DNA from: a virus
IMG/VR virus record: IMGVR_UViG_3300012228_000003
Span: 1 to 64,000 of that record
Strand: one strand, 5' to 3'
DNA length: 64,000 nucleotides
Of the stretch, positions 53,903 to 63,167 are shown one piece after another. Positions within the stretch are counted from its first letter, which is position 1; the number at the start of each line of letters is the position of its first letter. A program made the position numbers and the translations under genes. The notes under the pieces are model-generated. The model ran no database searches and was not told the DNA's origin. It saw nothing but the letters and a program-made list of their open reading frames with translations.

Positions 53903-54232
53903 CTAGCAAGGAATGATGTCCACTCCAAGGCACTCGACGACCACGGCTCCGCCCGACAGCGTCACAGTCGCCTTGATCTCATACTTGTCTCCGACCTCAG
54001 CCCCGGCGCCGACCGTGACCTTGAACTGAACGATCTTCAAGGAGGGATCAAGAGTCTGCGATGCCAAGCTCAGGCCGGTCGAGACCGAATCGTCCTTCAA
54101 CACTTCGAGGACCGCACTGCTGATCGTCTGGCCGCCATCGGCAATCTCGTGTCGAGAGGAGAAGTCGATCTCGGTCAGGATGCCCTGCTCGCCAATCCGC
54201 AGCTCTAAAATTCCGTCCAACGTCCCAGTCAT
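53903..54232 (-). CDS. Probable virion beta-domain protein
   Basis: The 109-residue protein has two strands-rich halves (LELRIGEQGILTEIDFSS, KIVQFKVTVGAGAEVGDKYE) and reads like an Ig-like or fibre-adaptor domain (ADGGQTISSAVLEVLKDDSV). It overlaps the repeat protein by ATGA. It is likely structural; no family is definite. Confidence 0.5.
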   Translation of the reverse strand: MTGTLDGILELRIGEQGILTEIDFSSRHEIADGGQTISSAVLEVLKDDSVSTGLSLASQTLDPSLKIVQFKVTVGAGAEVGDKYEIKATVTLSGGAVVVECLGVDIIPC

Positions 54233-55281
54233 GCTTCCACCTCGAACGTAGAAGGCCGATCCTCTGTCTCGAATCGAGTTTGTCGATCTACGATGACAAA
54301 ACTGCCTCGTCGATCTACGATGACAAATCTCTTGGCACCCACTGCATATAGAGGAGCTGCCGGTGCAACAAATATCAGGCTTGCCGCCAGCGCGGTACGC
54401 TGAGAAACCAGTGCCCCTGCCCCGCTGAAGATCAGCCTAAACAGCGCGTTGGCCGAGAGCGTGGACGGTTGCGAGGTCAGGGCTACGGCAGCCACGTAGG
54501 ACGGCGCCACAAAAGTAACCGACGCTGCCAGCGCGGTCTTGAGCGAGACCAATGAAACGACAGCTACGTGCCTTGACCTGAACGTAGCGCTTGCAGCGAG
54601 TATGGACGATCCGCCCGTCAGCGCAACCGCCGCGCTGAACATGGACGTCGCGAAGATCGAGGTTGCCGCAAGCATCGTCGAACCGCCAGTCAATGCAACC
54701 GTTGCCACGTAGATCGGCACTGTGAATGTCGCGGTTGCTGCCAGCATAGTTTGTTGTAACGATAGCGCCGCCGTCGCCATATGCGTCCCAGGGCTGAACG
54801 TGACCGAGGCTGTCAGAGCGCTAATCGTGGACGCCAAGGAAACCGTCGCGGTATGGGTACCGGGCGAAAACATAGCAGAGGCCGCGAGCATCGTTGAGCC
54901 TGATGCAAACGCCGCTGCGGCCGTGTGAATGCCAGGGCTAAATATAGCAGATGCTGCTAATACTGATTGGCCGCCTGCCAGCAATACCGTCACTGTATAG
55001 GTCGGTCGAACGTGTGTTGCTGTCGCCGCGAGCGTCGTGAGCTGGCTGGTTAATCCGACGGCCGCGGTGTACTTCGGCCTGAATGTGGCAGAGACCACCA
55101 AGGTCGAGGGTTGACTGGTCAGTCCAGCAGATGCCGTATGAGTACCGGGGCTGAATGTCTCGGACGCCGCGAGCGTACTGCTACCGCTGACGAGCGATGC
55201 TGCGGCTGTAAAAGTCCCCGCCCCCGCCTCAGCCGGCAGAGTCGATGTGGGCAGTTCAGAGACAGTGCCGAATCCAGGCAT
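54229..55281 (-). CDS. Repeat protein with about 12 copies of a 23-residue beta repeat
   Basis: The 350-residue protein is almost wholly made of repeats of the form THTATVSLASTISALTASVT-FSPG: a strand T-A-x-V/A-x-L, a short turn, then L-x-A-S-x-x-F. About 12 copies run from residue 22 to 300. The C-terminus holds two copies of FVIVDR. A beta-solenoid or stacked-sheet fibre is likely. It lies between the tail spike and connector genes, so it is probably a virion fibre. Confidence 0.6.
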   Translation of the reverse strand: MPGFGTVSELPTSTLPAEAGAGTFTAAASLVSGSSTLAASETFSPGTHTASAGLTSQPSTLVVSATFRPKYTAAVGLTSQLTTLAATATHVRPTYTVTVLLAGGQSVLAASAIFSPGIHTAAAAFASGSTMLAASAMFSPGTHTATVSLASTISALTASVTFSPGTHMATAALSLQQTMLAATATFTVPIYVATVALTGGSTMLAATSIFATSMFSAAVALTGGSSILAASATFRSRHVAVVSLVSLKTALAASVTFVAPSYVAAVALTSQPSTLSANALFRLIFSGAGALVSQRTALAASLIFVAPAAPLYAVGAKRFVIVDRRGSFVIVDRQTRFETEDRPSTFEVEA

Positions 55282-58200
55282 TTAGCTCCCAGGTATAAAT
55301 TCTGCGATTGCCAGTTGACGGTTCGCGCTCGGGTCAACGCCAGTCGCCACGGCGATATTGATGAGAACGCTCAGCGTGTTCGTCACCGTCGTGTCGATAG
55401 CCGACGTGCCAGCGAATGGGTTGTCCAAGTTCGTGGTCGCCGCCGGCCCGGCCAACAGGTCTCCTTGCCCGGTCGTGGCTGCGGCCATGCTGCCTTGATG
55501 GAGGATGCCCGCCAAATATTGCGAGTTCGTGGCGTTTCGGTTAGATAGGTTCAATTCCATCATGCAGATGCGCGTACCGGCCCCGACCGGCATGGCGGTC
55601 GTCGCGTCTGCCCATAGCACCGTCGCACCAAACTGCACCTTGAATGTTATAATGCGGGCCGTGCCGCTCGCGTGAGCGTAGTCGAAGTAAATCCGAACCT
55701 GCACGCCGCCGTTTAGCCCCAGCAAGTCCGCCGCGATTGCTACCGAATAAAGAGTCTGGTCCCCGGCGGCTTCCAGGAAGTTTACCGTCGTGGTCTGCCT
55801 GTCCAGGATCACCGGGCTGGGGAACGAGTCGTTGATGCCGCTTAACTGGACCCAAGTAGTTCCGTTGTAGATGAACTCGATTGAGTTGATCTTGCTCGCG
55901 GCGGTGTTCGGAGTCCACCGCCGAACGGAGTACGAATCCCCCCAAAGGATGCGCCGCCCACCAGTACCGTCCTGCGTGAACTCGAAAGAGAGTCTCTGTC
56001 CCTGGTGCTCGCTCACCGTGTTGGCGACCGGCGTGTCCGCCGTCAGCGTGAGCTGGTGGTAGATGCCTTGGTATGGATTCGGGAGCAACGGCAGCTGCAT
56101 CGTCTGCGTGCCGGTTCCAGTCCCCGTGAAGTCGATGACGGCACCGCCAGGAGTTGCGGAGAGCGTGAGTGTGGTCGAACTTGGTATCGTCTTAACGTAA
56201 TACGGTATGTTGATGACGATTTGCGGGGTGGACGCAGGGAGAGCGCCGCCACTGTTGCTGACCAAGACTGGATCATTCAGGCTCAAACCGTGGGCCGAAC
56301 TGGTCGTTATCACATCGGTCGCCGCGACGACGGTCCAGGTACGCGTACCTGGAAAGGCCGGAACTTGATACCCACCGTCGGGACCGACGTGGATGTCATT
56401 GCCCGTGACGGTGCCTTGGACGTATTGGATGCCTGAAGCAACCGAGCCGGCGCTGAACGCGATGAGCGTCTGGTTCCTCAAAGCGCTGTTGACAAGGTTG
56501 ATGATCGACGTGCTCGTGGTCCGGTTGAAGTCGAGCACCTGCCCGTAGATTTTGCAGTCTGTGCAAGCATCGAGCCGGAACGCATCGCCCGCGTTGTTGT
56601 TGCTCGTGCCGTTGGAGATCGCCGTCCGGTCGCATCCTTCCAGGAACCAACCGTGCGAAGTGCAATCCTGCGCCTCACAGCCCGACAACTCGTTGTTGTC
56701 GCCGACGATGTGGAACCCGTAGCCAAGCGAAGATGTGCGATCTCCCGGCCAGAACGACTTGACGCCGCCGAGCCGGTTCGTGCCGCCGACGAGCTTGATG
56801 TTTTGAACGCCGGAGTGCCCAACGTCGAGCTGCAAAACCGAGTGATCCGTCGATGACGTGTCGATCAGGAGGCCGATCAAGTTGCAATAAAGGATGTAGC
56901 AACTCAAGATGCGCACTTCACGAACTTCGTTGCCGAGGTAGACGCCGTTGCCGCTCCACGAGGTGATGAAGCAGTTGTGAATCGTGTAAATTTCATCGCC
57001 CTGACTCGTCGCATCTGCGAAGTGGACAGCGTCGTTGGCGAAGGTCGCATGTGAACGGAAGCCGTTGAGCGTCATGTTGTAGACGCCGCTGCCTAAGCTC
57101 GTCGTGGTGAGGTTGCTTATCAAGTGTCCGTTCGTGCCGCCCCTCTGGATCAACTGAGTGCCCCAGCCTGCGCCGTACAGCCATTGGTACGTGTCAAGTT
57201 TGAGCGTCGAGAGGATGAAGTTGCCGGGCGGCACGAAGATCATGCCAGGTCCAACGTCGATGGCTGACTGGAAAGCCGCCGTGTCGTCCCAGCCGTACAC
57301 CACGTCAGCAGATGTCACGGTGTTCGTGGCCGCATCCGCGAGATCGACCGAGGTGCTGCTGTTGAACGTCTTGATGACGGAGTTGAGCGGCCCCGCCGTC
57401 AGATTGACCGCCGGCACGGTCGCGCCGTCCGTCCGCTGCACGAGCGCCAGGTCCGCAGTCGTGCCCGTGATACCAGTCGAGTAGAGGATTTCCGTGTTGG
57501 TCGTTCCGCCGACCGGAGTCAAGTAGATGTTCGCTCCCGTCGCGTTGGCAGGCAAAGAAGGAATCGTCACCCGGGGAATATTTCCAGCCGCCGGAGTGAA
57601 CGTCGTCGATTCGCTCGTGCCGCCCGTCGTCTCGCCCCAGCTTGTAACCCAGGTGTACTTGACCCTGTAGGTTCCTGCCGCCAGTCCGCCGCCCGTTGAG
57701 CCGCCGCCGGTGATGTTGACGGTCGCAGCCGTGGTGGGATTGGCGATCTGGTTCGTGCCGGCCCATGCGACGGAGCAAACCTTGCCGACATCCGTGGCGG
57801 CGAAGCCGCTTGAAGTCAGGGTGACGCCAAGTGCCGTCATCGCGCCGTTCTGCTTCGTCGTCCCGGCACCCATCGCACCGTAGGCCATCACGTTGCGCAC
57901 GGCACCGGAGCGATCAAAGAATGCGCCTTGCAGCTTGGCGCCACTGGTGAAGATTGCTCCGCCGGTTGCTCCAGCGTACACTCGCCCGGCCGTCGAAGTC
58001 TGCGCCACGGGGATGGTGGTCAGCGACGAGTCAGCCGTGTTATCCATGTAGGTGGTGGTCGTGTTGTCCGCGATGGTGGTGAGCAAGTAGAACGGCCCGC
58101 CGCCCGCTTTGGTCCGGTAGACCTTGCGCGAGGTCACGACGTTTGCGGTGCCGGTCGCAATCGAGGTAAGAGATACCTGCCCGTTCGTGGTTTTGTTGGC

Positions 58201-58809
58201 GACGGTCAGCACGACGCCGGTTCCGAGGTCGGAGTCTCCGAGTGCCGTGGTGAACACGACCTTGTAGACATGATTGCCGTTGTCCACGTTGCCTGCGCCA
58301 AGTCCGGCTAACGCAGCGGCACAAGCGGCAGGGACGGCGACATGATCGAATCGGACGTTGCCGGTGGAGACGTGCAGGCGCTGCGCGGGGGCATTTGTGC
58401 CGAGGCCGAGGAAGTCGTTGGCTGCATCCCAGAACAGCGCGGTTGGGTCCTGACCCTGCAACCCGTTGGCCACGGCGAAAGGGATAGCTCCCGGCGTCCA
58501 GGGAGTCCCAAACCAATCCGCCGGTGCCGTGATGAAGACGTTCCTCGTCCCCGCCGCCCAACTGACCGCCGCGCCGCCGTTGCTCGAAGCGAGGATGGTA
58601 GTGCGTGCAAGCGTGGTGCCTGAGAGCGTGTAGGTGCCGACGCCGACTTCCCAATCGACGCCGTTCTCCGCGCAGTAGAAACAGGTATTGCCGTTGCCGA
58701 CGACCGAGAACGAGCGAAACCCCGTGACAGCGCCGGCGAGCGTGTACGTACCGGTGTCGGTTGTGGTTGAGGTTTCTTTAGTCCGATCAAAGATGTACGG
58801 TCCAGCCAC
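55282..58809 (-). CDS. Tail spike/fibre with right-handed beta-helix
   Basis: The 1175-residue protein starts MAGPYIFDRTKETSTTTDTG, an N-terminal adaptor common in tail fibres (FRSFSVVGNGNTCFYCAENG, then LARTTILASSNGGAAVSW). Ig-like modules follow. The block from AVRNVMAYGAMGAGTTKQNG opens a pectate-lyase-like beta-helix with rows of short strands (HVDSS-type stacks around NELSGCEAQDCTSHGWFLEG). An FCCH-like module (SSAHGLSLNDPVLVSNSGG) and a jelly-roll-like tail end it. It is the likely receptor-binding or glycan-degrading protein. Codon choice differs from the neighbouring genes, suggesting module exchange. Confidence 0.8.
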   Translation of the reverse strand: MAGPYIFDRTKETSTTTDTGTYTLAGAVTGFRSFSVVGNGNTCFYCAENGVDWEVGVGTYTLSGTTLARTTILASSNGGAAVSWAAGTRNVFITAPADWFGTPWTPGAIPFAVANGLQGQDPTALFWDAANDFLGLGTNAPAQRLHVSTGNVRFDHVAVPAACAAALAGLGAGNVDNGNHVYKVVFTTALGDSDLGTGVVLTVANKTTNGQVSLTSIATGTANVVTSRKVYRTKAGGGPFYLLTTIADNTTTTYMDNTADSSLTTIPVAQTSTAGRVYAGATGGAIFTSGAKLQGAFFDRSGAVRNVMAYGAMGAGTTKQNGAMTALGVTLTSSGFAATDVGKVCSVAWAGTNQIANPTTAATVNITGGGSTGGGLAAGTYRVKYTWVTSWGETTGGTSESTTFTPAAGNIPRVTIPSLPANATGANIYLTPVGGTTNTEILYSTGITGTTADLALVQRTDGATVPAVNLTAGPLNSVIKTFNSSTSVDLADAATNTVTSADVVYGWDDTAAFQSAIDVGPGMIFVPPGNFILSTLKLDTYQWLYGAGWGTQLIQRGGTNGHLISNLTTTSLGSGVYNMTLNGFRSHATFANDAVHFADATSQGDEIYTIHNCFITSWSGNGVYLGNEVREVRILSCYILYCNLIGLLIDTSSTDHSVLQLDVGHSGVQNIKLVGGTNRLGGVKSFWPGDRTSSLGYGFHIVGDNNELSGCEAQDCTSHGWFLEGCDRTAISNGTSNNNAGDAFRLDACTDCKIYGQVLDFNRTTSTSIINLVNSALRNQTLIAFSAGSVASGIQYVQGTVTGNDIHVGPDGGYQVPAFPGTRTWTVVAATDVITTSSAHGLSLNDPVLVSNSGGALPASTPQIVINIPYYVKTIPSSTTLTLSATPGGAVIDFTGTGTGTQTMQLPLLPNPYQGIYHQLTLTADTPVANTVSEHQGQRLSFEFTQDGTGGRRILWGDSYSVRRWTPNTAASKINSIEFIYNGTTWVQLSGINDSFPSPVILDRQTTTVNFLEAAGDQTLYSVAIAADLLGLNGGVQVRIYFDYAHASGTARIITFKVQFGATVLWADATTAMPVGAGTRICMMELNLSNRNATNSQYLAGILHQGSMAAATTGQGDLLAGPAATTNLDNPFAGTSAIDTTVTNTLSVLINIAVATGVDPSANRQLAIAEFIPGS

Positions 58810-58812
58810 GTC

Positions 58813-58899
58813 TTACCTCGCCATGAGCATGGCAATGAAGAACAGCACCATCAAAAGTACCAGGATGCGCAGGTCGTCGTGTTTTCCTTGAAGATTCAT
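58813..58899 (-). CDS. 28-residue single-span membrane peptide
   Basis: MNLQGKHDDLRILVLLMVLF continues to a hydrophobic end with MLMAR. It overlaps the stop of the preceding gene by ATGA. It could be a holin-like or regulatory peptide in this membrane-rich cassette. Confidence 0.4.
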   Translation of the reverse strand: MNLQGKHDDLRILVLLMVLFFIAMLMAR

Positions 58900-59303
58900 A
58901 GTTTGTCCGTAGTGATCGGTTCGCGGTCGAGGTCCAACTCGACGACGTGCCAGAGCAAGTGATGAGCCGCGTCGCGCAGCTCCTTCTGCTTGACTGGATC
59001 GATACCATCGAAGAGGACGCCGAATGCTTTCAACTCGTGCGACCAGGGGATGTGGTCCCACAGAGCCTTCTTGATCGGCTCGTCAAGGCCGACGATGTTG
59101 CCGCGACCGCTCGGATGCGGCTTGCCCTCGCCGACAGACTCCGGCAAATCCCACCACTGCTTGCAGCAGTCGAGCAGCTTGACCATCGCATCCCTGACCG
59201 GGAACTGAGGGTCGAGGTCGTTGACGAGCGCCTCGTACTTCATGAGCAGCTCGTCGGTCAGCGGCGGAGCGAAGGAGCCGCCGACTCTAGGAACGGTTGC
59301 CAT
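58896..59303 (-). CDS. Unknown helical protein
   Basis: The 135-residue product starts MATVPRVGGSFAPPLTDELL and is helical with VKLLDCCKQWWDLPESVGEG and ELRDAAHHLLWHVVELDLDR. It is located between the virion protein at 59316 and the spike gene. No family is recognised. Confidence 0.5.
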   Translation of the reverse strand: MATVPRVGGSFAPPLTDELLMKYEALVNDLDPQFPVRDAMVKLLDCCKQWWDLPESVGEGKPHPSGRGNIVGLDEPIKKALWDHIPWSHELKAFGVLFDGIDPVKQKELRDAAHHLLWHVVELDLDREPITTDKL

Positions 59304-59315
59304 GCGAAATTCTCC

Positions 59316-59708
59316 TCAGATAGGCGCCGTGAGAGTCAAGGACGACACGGCGATGGTCCCACCGGCGACGATGACGTTGTTGTCAAAGTTGAAGTCACCA
59401 GACCCCTGCCCACAGGTCGCGTCCGAGTGGATCGCGGCCCCGGAATCGAGCAGCCTGGCATGTCCTGCCGTGCCGCTGGCATCGGCGTTCGTGTCGCTAC
59501 TGATCGCCCCGGCAGTGACCACTCCGGTCGAAGGCACGCCGAAAGCTGTTGCCGAGAAGCCAAGGGTGCCCAGCAGCGTCCCTCCGGCGGCATCCCCGAC
59601 GTTGGTCGGCTGAGCCGTGGTCCTGATCTGAATGGTCCCGCCGTTGAGCAGGTCGCCCTCCGCATCGGCCACCGCGTTGCGAGTCGCAGTAGATCGTCTG
59701 TATGCCAT
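59316..59708 (-). CDS. Probable virion protein of a small beta family
   Basis: The 130-residue protein begins MAYRRSTATRNAVADAEGDL and has GGTIQIRTTAQPTNVGDAAG, then a Gly/Ala-rich beta part ending GGTIAVSSLTLTAPI. This resembles small phage proteins of the type N-A-x-x-D-x-L-x-x-G...I-x-I-x-x-G, which are structural in many phages. Exact role is unknown. Confidence 0.55.
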   Translation of the reverse strand: MAYRRSTATRNAVADAEGDLLNGGTIQIRTTAQPTNVGDAAGGTLLGTLGFSATAFGVPSTGVVTAGAISSDTNADASGTAGHARLLDSGAAIHSDATCGQGSGDFNFDNNVIVAGGTIAVSSLTLTAPI

Positions 59709-59750
59709 TGACAGCCTCCGTCTCTCAAGTTAAAGTTGCGTCTGTAACGC

Positions 59751-60266
59751 TCAGCCGCAACCACCTCGGCGACCCAAGAGTCTCGGCCTCGACTCCAATC
59801 GCTCTCTCAGTCGTGGAAAGATGCCGACCGCGATGGGGACCTCAGTTTGCACTTGCACTGCCGGTTGCACGACCTGAACTGGTCGAGAAGGCTTGTCGAA
59901 CAGCTTGGTGAACTCTTGGGGGGTCGACTGCACTTGAGCCGCTTGAGGAATGCCGCAAGAGCCGTCTGCGCAGCCTCCGGCGGCCTTCCGTCGAGACTGA
60001 GCCTCGGCGGGAGAGGCCAAGGCCAGCCCCAAGCCAAGGACCACCGCACCCGCGATGATCGCATTGATCAGGGCTTGCATTGCAGCAGCGATGCCTGCTG
60101 TGTTGCCCGACATCAGGGCGATGATCAATTGGATGGCGGCGCCGAGGACTCCTCCCCAGTTGACCTTGGCGATGGAGGCACCGACGGCCTCCTCTTGAGG
60201 AAGATCGAAGGCCATCGTCACGGTCTTGATAGCGACCGGATTGCCTTGAGCGTTTACCCATACCAT
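59751..60266 (-). CDS. Membrane protein with Cys/Pro-rich tail
   Basis: The 171-residue protein has hydrophobic helices (VLGAAIQLIIALMSG and LINAIIAGAVVLGLGLALAS, followed by PAEAQS like a signal cleavage site), a CADGSC pair, and a Pro/Val/Gln-rich basic C-terminus. It lies next to the protease gene. It may be a holin or an inner-membrane lysis component. Confidence 0.45.
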   Translation of the reverse strand: MVWVNAQGNPVAIKTVTMAFDLPQEEAVGASIAKVNWGGVLGAAIQLIIALMSGNTAGIAAAMQALINAIIAGAVVLGLGLALASPAEAQSRRKAAGGCADGSCGIPQAAQVQSTPQEFTKLFDKPSRPVQVVQPAVQVQTEVPIAVGIFPRLRERLESRPRLLGRRGGCG

Positions 60267-60310
60267 AGAAGTTCTCCTTCGTTGAGAGTTGTGATGATGT
60301 TAATGCTCGA

Positions 60311-61543
60311 CTACTTCTTCGGCGCCTTGAGCTTGCCCGTGATCAGGTCGAGCCGGCGCTGTATCTCGGCGAGGTCCGCCGGGTCGACCGCATAGTAGGT
60401 TCCCTTCGGGATGTCCTGCGGGATGATGAACTGGTAGCCTCCAGGTCCGGGGATCGGCGGAGGAGGCGGGGGAGATGAGCCGATGGTGGCGATGCAAGTC
60501 CCAGTCCCGACCTGGCCGAGGCTGTCAACCGCTGTGACCGTCGTCTTGTAAGACCCGGCGGCCTTGTAGGTATGAGAACCTGAGGCGTCCTGGACCCCGT
60601 CGCCGTACTCGAAGAGGAAGATGTAAGGGGCCGTCCCACCCGAAGCGCCAGGAGAAAACTTGACAGGGACCCCGACCCCTCCGGCGACATCGGCGACGTT
60701 GACCGTCAGCTTGCCCGGCGGTGGAGGGGGCGGCGGGTCAAGGCCAACGATGGTGGGGTTCCTGACCCAAGCCTCGACGCAGGTGTTCAGCAGCCACTTG
60801 TGGTCGACGACCCCGATGGTGTTCCAGGTGAAGAGCAGGTAGCCGTTGGCCGGGAAGTTGGCGGGAGCCGAGACGTTAAGCGCCTTGAACAGCTCTGCCG
60901 AGGAACCGTACCCTCCGAGGCTGACGCAGTGGTCGGTGTTCGGGAAGGCTCTTCCCCCGGCGACCGACCAGCCGTTGGCGTTGCCGGCCCCGGAGGGGAG
61001 CGCGTTCGAGGCGATGGCGATGGAGACCGGCCCCTGAGCAATGGCGCTTTTGAGGGTCTCTTCGTCGCGGTAGTCGACCGCCGAGGGCCTGCCGGCCTTG
61101 CGCACGGTCCCGACCGAGTCCTTGATCCCGTCGGCCTGCATGTCCTGGATCACGTCAAGGAGGAAAGCCCCGTTGAGCCAGCCGTGCGCTCTGGCCCAAC
61201 TGATGGCCGTCGCTTCGGGGATGAAGATTTCAGTGTCAGAGTTGCCGACGTAGACCGAGTAGCAAGCGATGGCGAAGCAGGACTCCGAGGTGACGCAGCA
61301 ACCGTACTGCGAGTTGCCCCACATCGAGAGCTTCGGGGGAATCGCGATGACCTTCGCCGGAGGAGCCTCGGCCTTGAAGACCGCAGCCTTGCCCGACTTG
61401 ACCGCTTCGAGAATCTTCGCGAAGGGGGTCGGCTTGGCGCCGGTCATGAACTTCTGCGGCTCCGGCTCCTTCTCTTGAGAGGAGACGACCATCGGCAGGG
61501 TGCCGAAGCCGGAGATCAGGACGATGATTGCAAAGCGTTGCAT
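60311..61543 (-). CDS. Secreted papain-like cysteine protease with PKD domain
   Basis: The 410-residue protein has a signal peptide (RFAIIVLISGFGTLPMVVSS). The papain-like core shows MWGNSQYGCCVTSESCFAIA (oxyanion Gln and catalytic Cys), NTDHCVSLGGYG (His) and LLFTWNTIGVVDHKWLL (Asn). A PKD domain follows (VPVKFSPGASGGTAPYIFLF, then YGDGVQDASGSHTYKAAGSY), flanked by polyproline. It sits among membrane proteins in what looks like a lysis cassette. It could degrade an outer protein layer; a virion-associated role is the alternative. Confidence 0.75.
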   Translation of the reverse strand: MQRFAIIVLISGFGTLPMVVSSQEKEPEPQKFMTGAKPTPFAKILEAVKSGKAAVFKAEAPPAKVIAIPPKLSMWGNSQYGCCVTSESCFAIACYSVYVGNSDTEIFIPEATAISWARAHGWLNGAFLLDVIQDMQADGIKDSVGTVRKAGRPSAVDYRDEETLKSAIAQGPVSIAIASNALPSGAGNANGWSVAGGRAFPNTDHCVSLGGYGSSAELFKALNVSAPANFPANGYLLFTWNTIGVVDHKWLLNTCVEAWVRNPTIVGLDPPPPPPPGKLTVNVADVAGGVGVPVKFSPGASGGTAPYIFLFEYGDGVQDASGSHTYKAAGSYKTTVTAVDSLGQVGTGTCIATIGSSPPPPPPIPGPGGYQFIIPQDIPKGTYYAVDPADLAEIQRRLDLITGKLKAPKK

Positions 61544-61585
61544 GGTTGGAACTCCTTGTGTTGTTGCTTGCAGACTCTGCGCTTC

Positions 61586-61762
61586 TCAGCGTGGCGGAGG
61601 ATTCCGCTCGAAAAAGCACCATCCCAAGATGACAACGCAGCACCAGGGGATGAAGGTGGTAGCATAGAGGCCTGGGCCTGCCTGATGATAGCCGTAGACG
61701 TAGTAGCCTCCTCCGAACAGCCAGAACATCATGAGTACGACGAATATCACGCACTTGATCAT
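61586..61762 (-). CDS. 58-residue two-span membrane protein
   Basis: MIKCVIFVVLMMFWLFGGGY and ATTFIPWCCVVILGWCFFE form two transmembrane segments with a short loop. Size and topology fit a class II or pinholin-like holin. It lies between the protease and coiled-coil membrane proteins. Confidence 0.5.
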   Translation of the reverse strand: MIKCVIFVVLMMFWLFGGGYYVYGYHQAGPGLYATTFIPWCCVVILGWCFFERNPPPR

Positions 61763-61772
61763 AACTGCACCT

Positions 61773-62228
61773 CTATTTCATGGGCAATGTCGGAGGAGAC
61801 TCAACGGCCCTTTCCGGTTCCGGCCTTGACTCTTGTCCGGTAGCAAGTCTGATGTTAGCCATCGTCGCTCGCATGGTAGCAATAAAGGCCGTCTCTCTCT
61901 GCCTTGCCGTCGAGGGCGAATGACTCTCGGACACTACCGGGGCAACGATGATCAGGGGAGGCTTGCTCTCGTATTTCTCGCGGTAGTAGTTCGCTGTGTT
62001 GATCGCCGTTTGCTGAGCCTCAACAGCGATCTCTTGATAGCTCTTCTTCATCCCTTCAAGGTCAAGTCTCTCTACTTCCTTCTGAGCCAAGAGCATGGCG
62101 AATTCACGATCCTTGGAGGCGATCAGTAGACGGAAGAGGAAGGCTATCACCGCTCCCGCTCCTCCGAAGATGCCTAGCACCGAAAGAGTGCTGATCAAGA
62201 TTCCATTCGTTTCAGCAAAGAACATCAC
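61773..62228 (-). CDS. Membrane-anchored coiled-coil protein
   Basis: The 151-residue product has an N-terminal transmembrane segment (LSVLGIFGGAGAVIAFLFRL) and a long helix (LLAQKEVERLDLEGMKKSYQ), then a low-complexity end. Layout is like an i-spanin or holin partner. Start at 62228 overlaps the upstream stop. Confidence 0.45.
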   Translation of the reverse strand: MMFFAETNGILISTLSVLGIFGGAGAVIAFLFRLLIASKDREFAMLLAQKEVERLDLEGMKKSYQEIAVEAQQTAINTANYYREKYESKPPLIIVAPVVSESHSPSTARQRETAFIATMRATMANIRLATGQESRPEPERAVESPPTLPMK

Positions 62229-62656
62229 TCTCCTCCGAGGACCTCGATCAGCGCCGAGGTCTGCCTTGAGTAGTAGTCAATAACAGCCTGCGCCCCCTCT
62301 CTACCTCTGGGAGGAGCAGGCCCCTTGACGAGTAGGTCCGACTCCCTGGACCACTTCGAGGTACTGTGCAGAGAGACTCGAAAATCCTCTGTAGTCGATG
62401 AGACCTTGGTTAGAATATCGACGTGCTTCTTGGCGACCTTGACCAGCTCCTTGGCATCCTCCGCTTGCTTTGCCGTCAAGAGCTTCTCGACCTTCTCAAT
62501 CTTCCTGCCAAGAACCTCCCTGGTCTTCTCATGCTCTCCCGCAGCGACACTTGCCTTGATCCTGAGACTCTTGTCGCAGGACAAGATGAGATGGACCGCA
62601 AGGGCAACCCAGAGACCTAGCACGACGAAGCCAATGACGAACCTGATCTTGTCCAT
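62225..62656 (-). CDS. Membrane-anchored coiled-coil protein, spanin-like
   Basis: The 143-residue product has one N-terminal transmembrane helix (VIGFVVLGLWVALAVHLIL) followed by a coiled coil (GRKIEKVEKLLTAKQAEDAK). This is the topology of an inner-membrane spanin, with no lipoprotein o-spanin seen. Function is inferred from topology and position. Confidence 0.45.
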   Translation of the reverse strand: MDKIRFVIGFVVLGLWVALAVHLILSCDKSLRIKASVAAGEHEKTREVLGRKIEKVEKLLTAKQAEDAKELVKVAKKHVDILTKVSSTTEDFRVSLHSTSKWSRESDLLVKGPAPPRGREGAQAVIDYYSRQTSALIEVLGGE

Positions 62657-62659
62657 TGC

Positions 62660-63124
62660 TCATCTCTTGTCAGAGTCTCGCCTTGCCGGGATATCTCCAG
62701 TCTGCTTGGCAGTTGCGTCAACTACAGCCTGCCTGTGCTTGACGATGATCTCGACTTCGGCGTCAGAAAGATTGACCCCACCTTTGCTCAGCACTACCTT
62801 GAACAGCTCGGTGATCTCCTTAGCACTCTGAGCCTTGCACTCAGGATGGTCAGAGGGTAGCTTGCCGACCCTCTGAGCTATCGCAATGTTCGAGCTAGAA
62901 ATGTCCTTGAGGGTCTCACCCTGAGACTTCAGATGATCGACGATCTCCTTATCAGAGATCAGCTTGGCCGTCACCCCGGCCTTGGCTACATCAAGCATCT
63001 GTCCTAAGTGCTTCCAGAGTAGAACAGCAACGGTGATGGCCATCAAGAAGGCCACCGACCCGATCACTCCCGCCTCTTGCAACATCCTGGTCAGCGCGTC
63101 TATCGTATCTGGCAACCATTGCAT
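62660..63124 (-). CDS. Membrane-anchored protein
   Basis: The 154-residue product has a transmembrane helix (GSVAFLMAITVAVLLWKHLG) and a helical domain (KEITELFKVVLSKGGVNLSD). It belongs to the same membrane cassette. No family is recognised. Confidence 0.45.
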   Translation of the reverse strand: MQWLPDTIDALTRMLQEAGVIGSVAFLMAITVAVLLWKHLGQMLDVAKAGVTAKLISDKEIVDHLKSQGETLKDISSSNIAIAQRVGKLPSDHPECKAQSAKEITELFKVVLSKGGVNLSDAEVEIIVKHRQAVVDATAKQTGDIPARRDSDKR

Positions 63125-63167
63125 CGCTCACCTCCTCTAGAGTTCCCGAGTTCGAGGAGTCGAGAGA

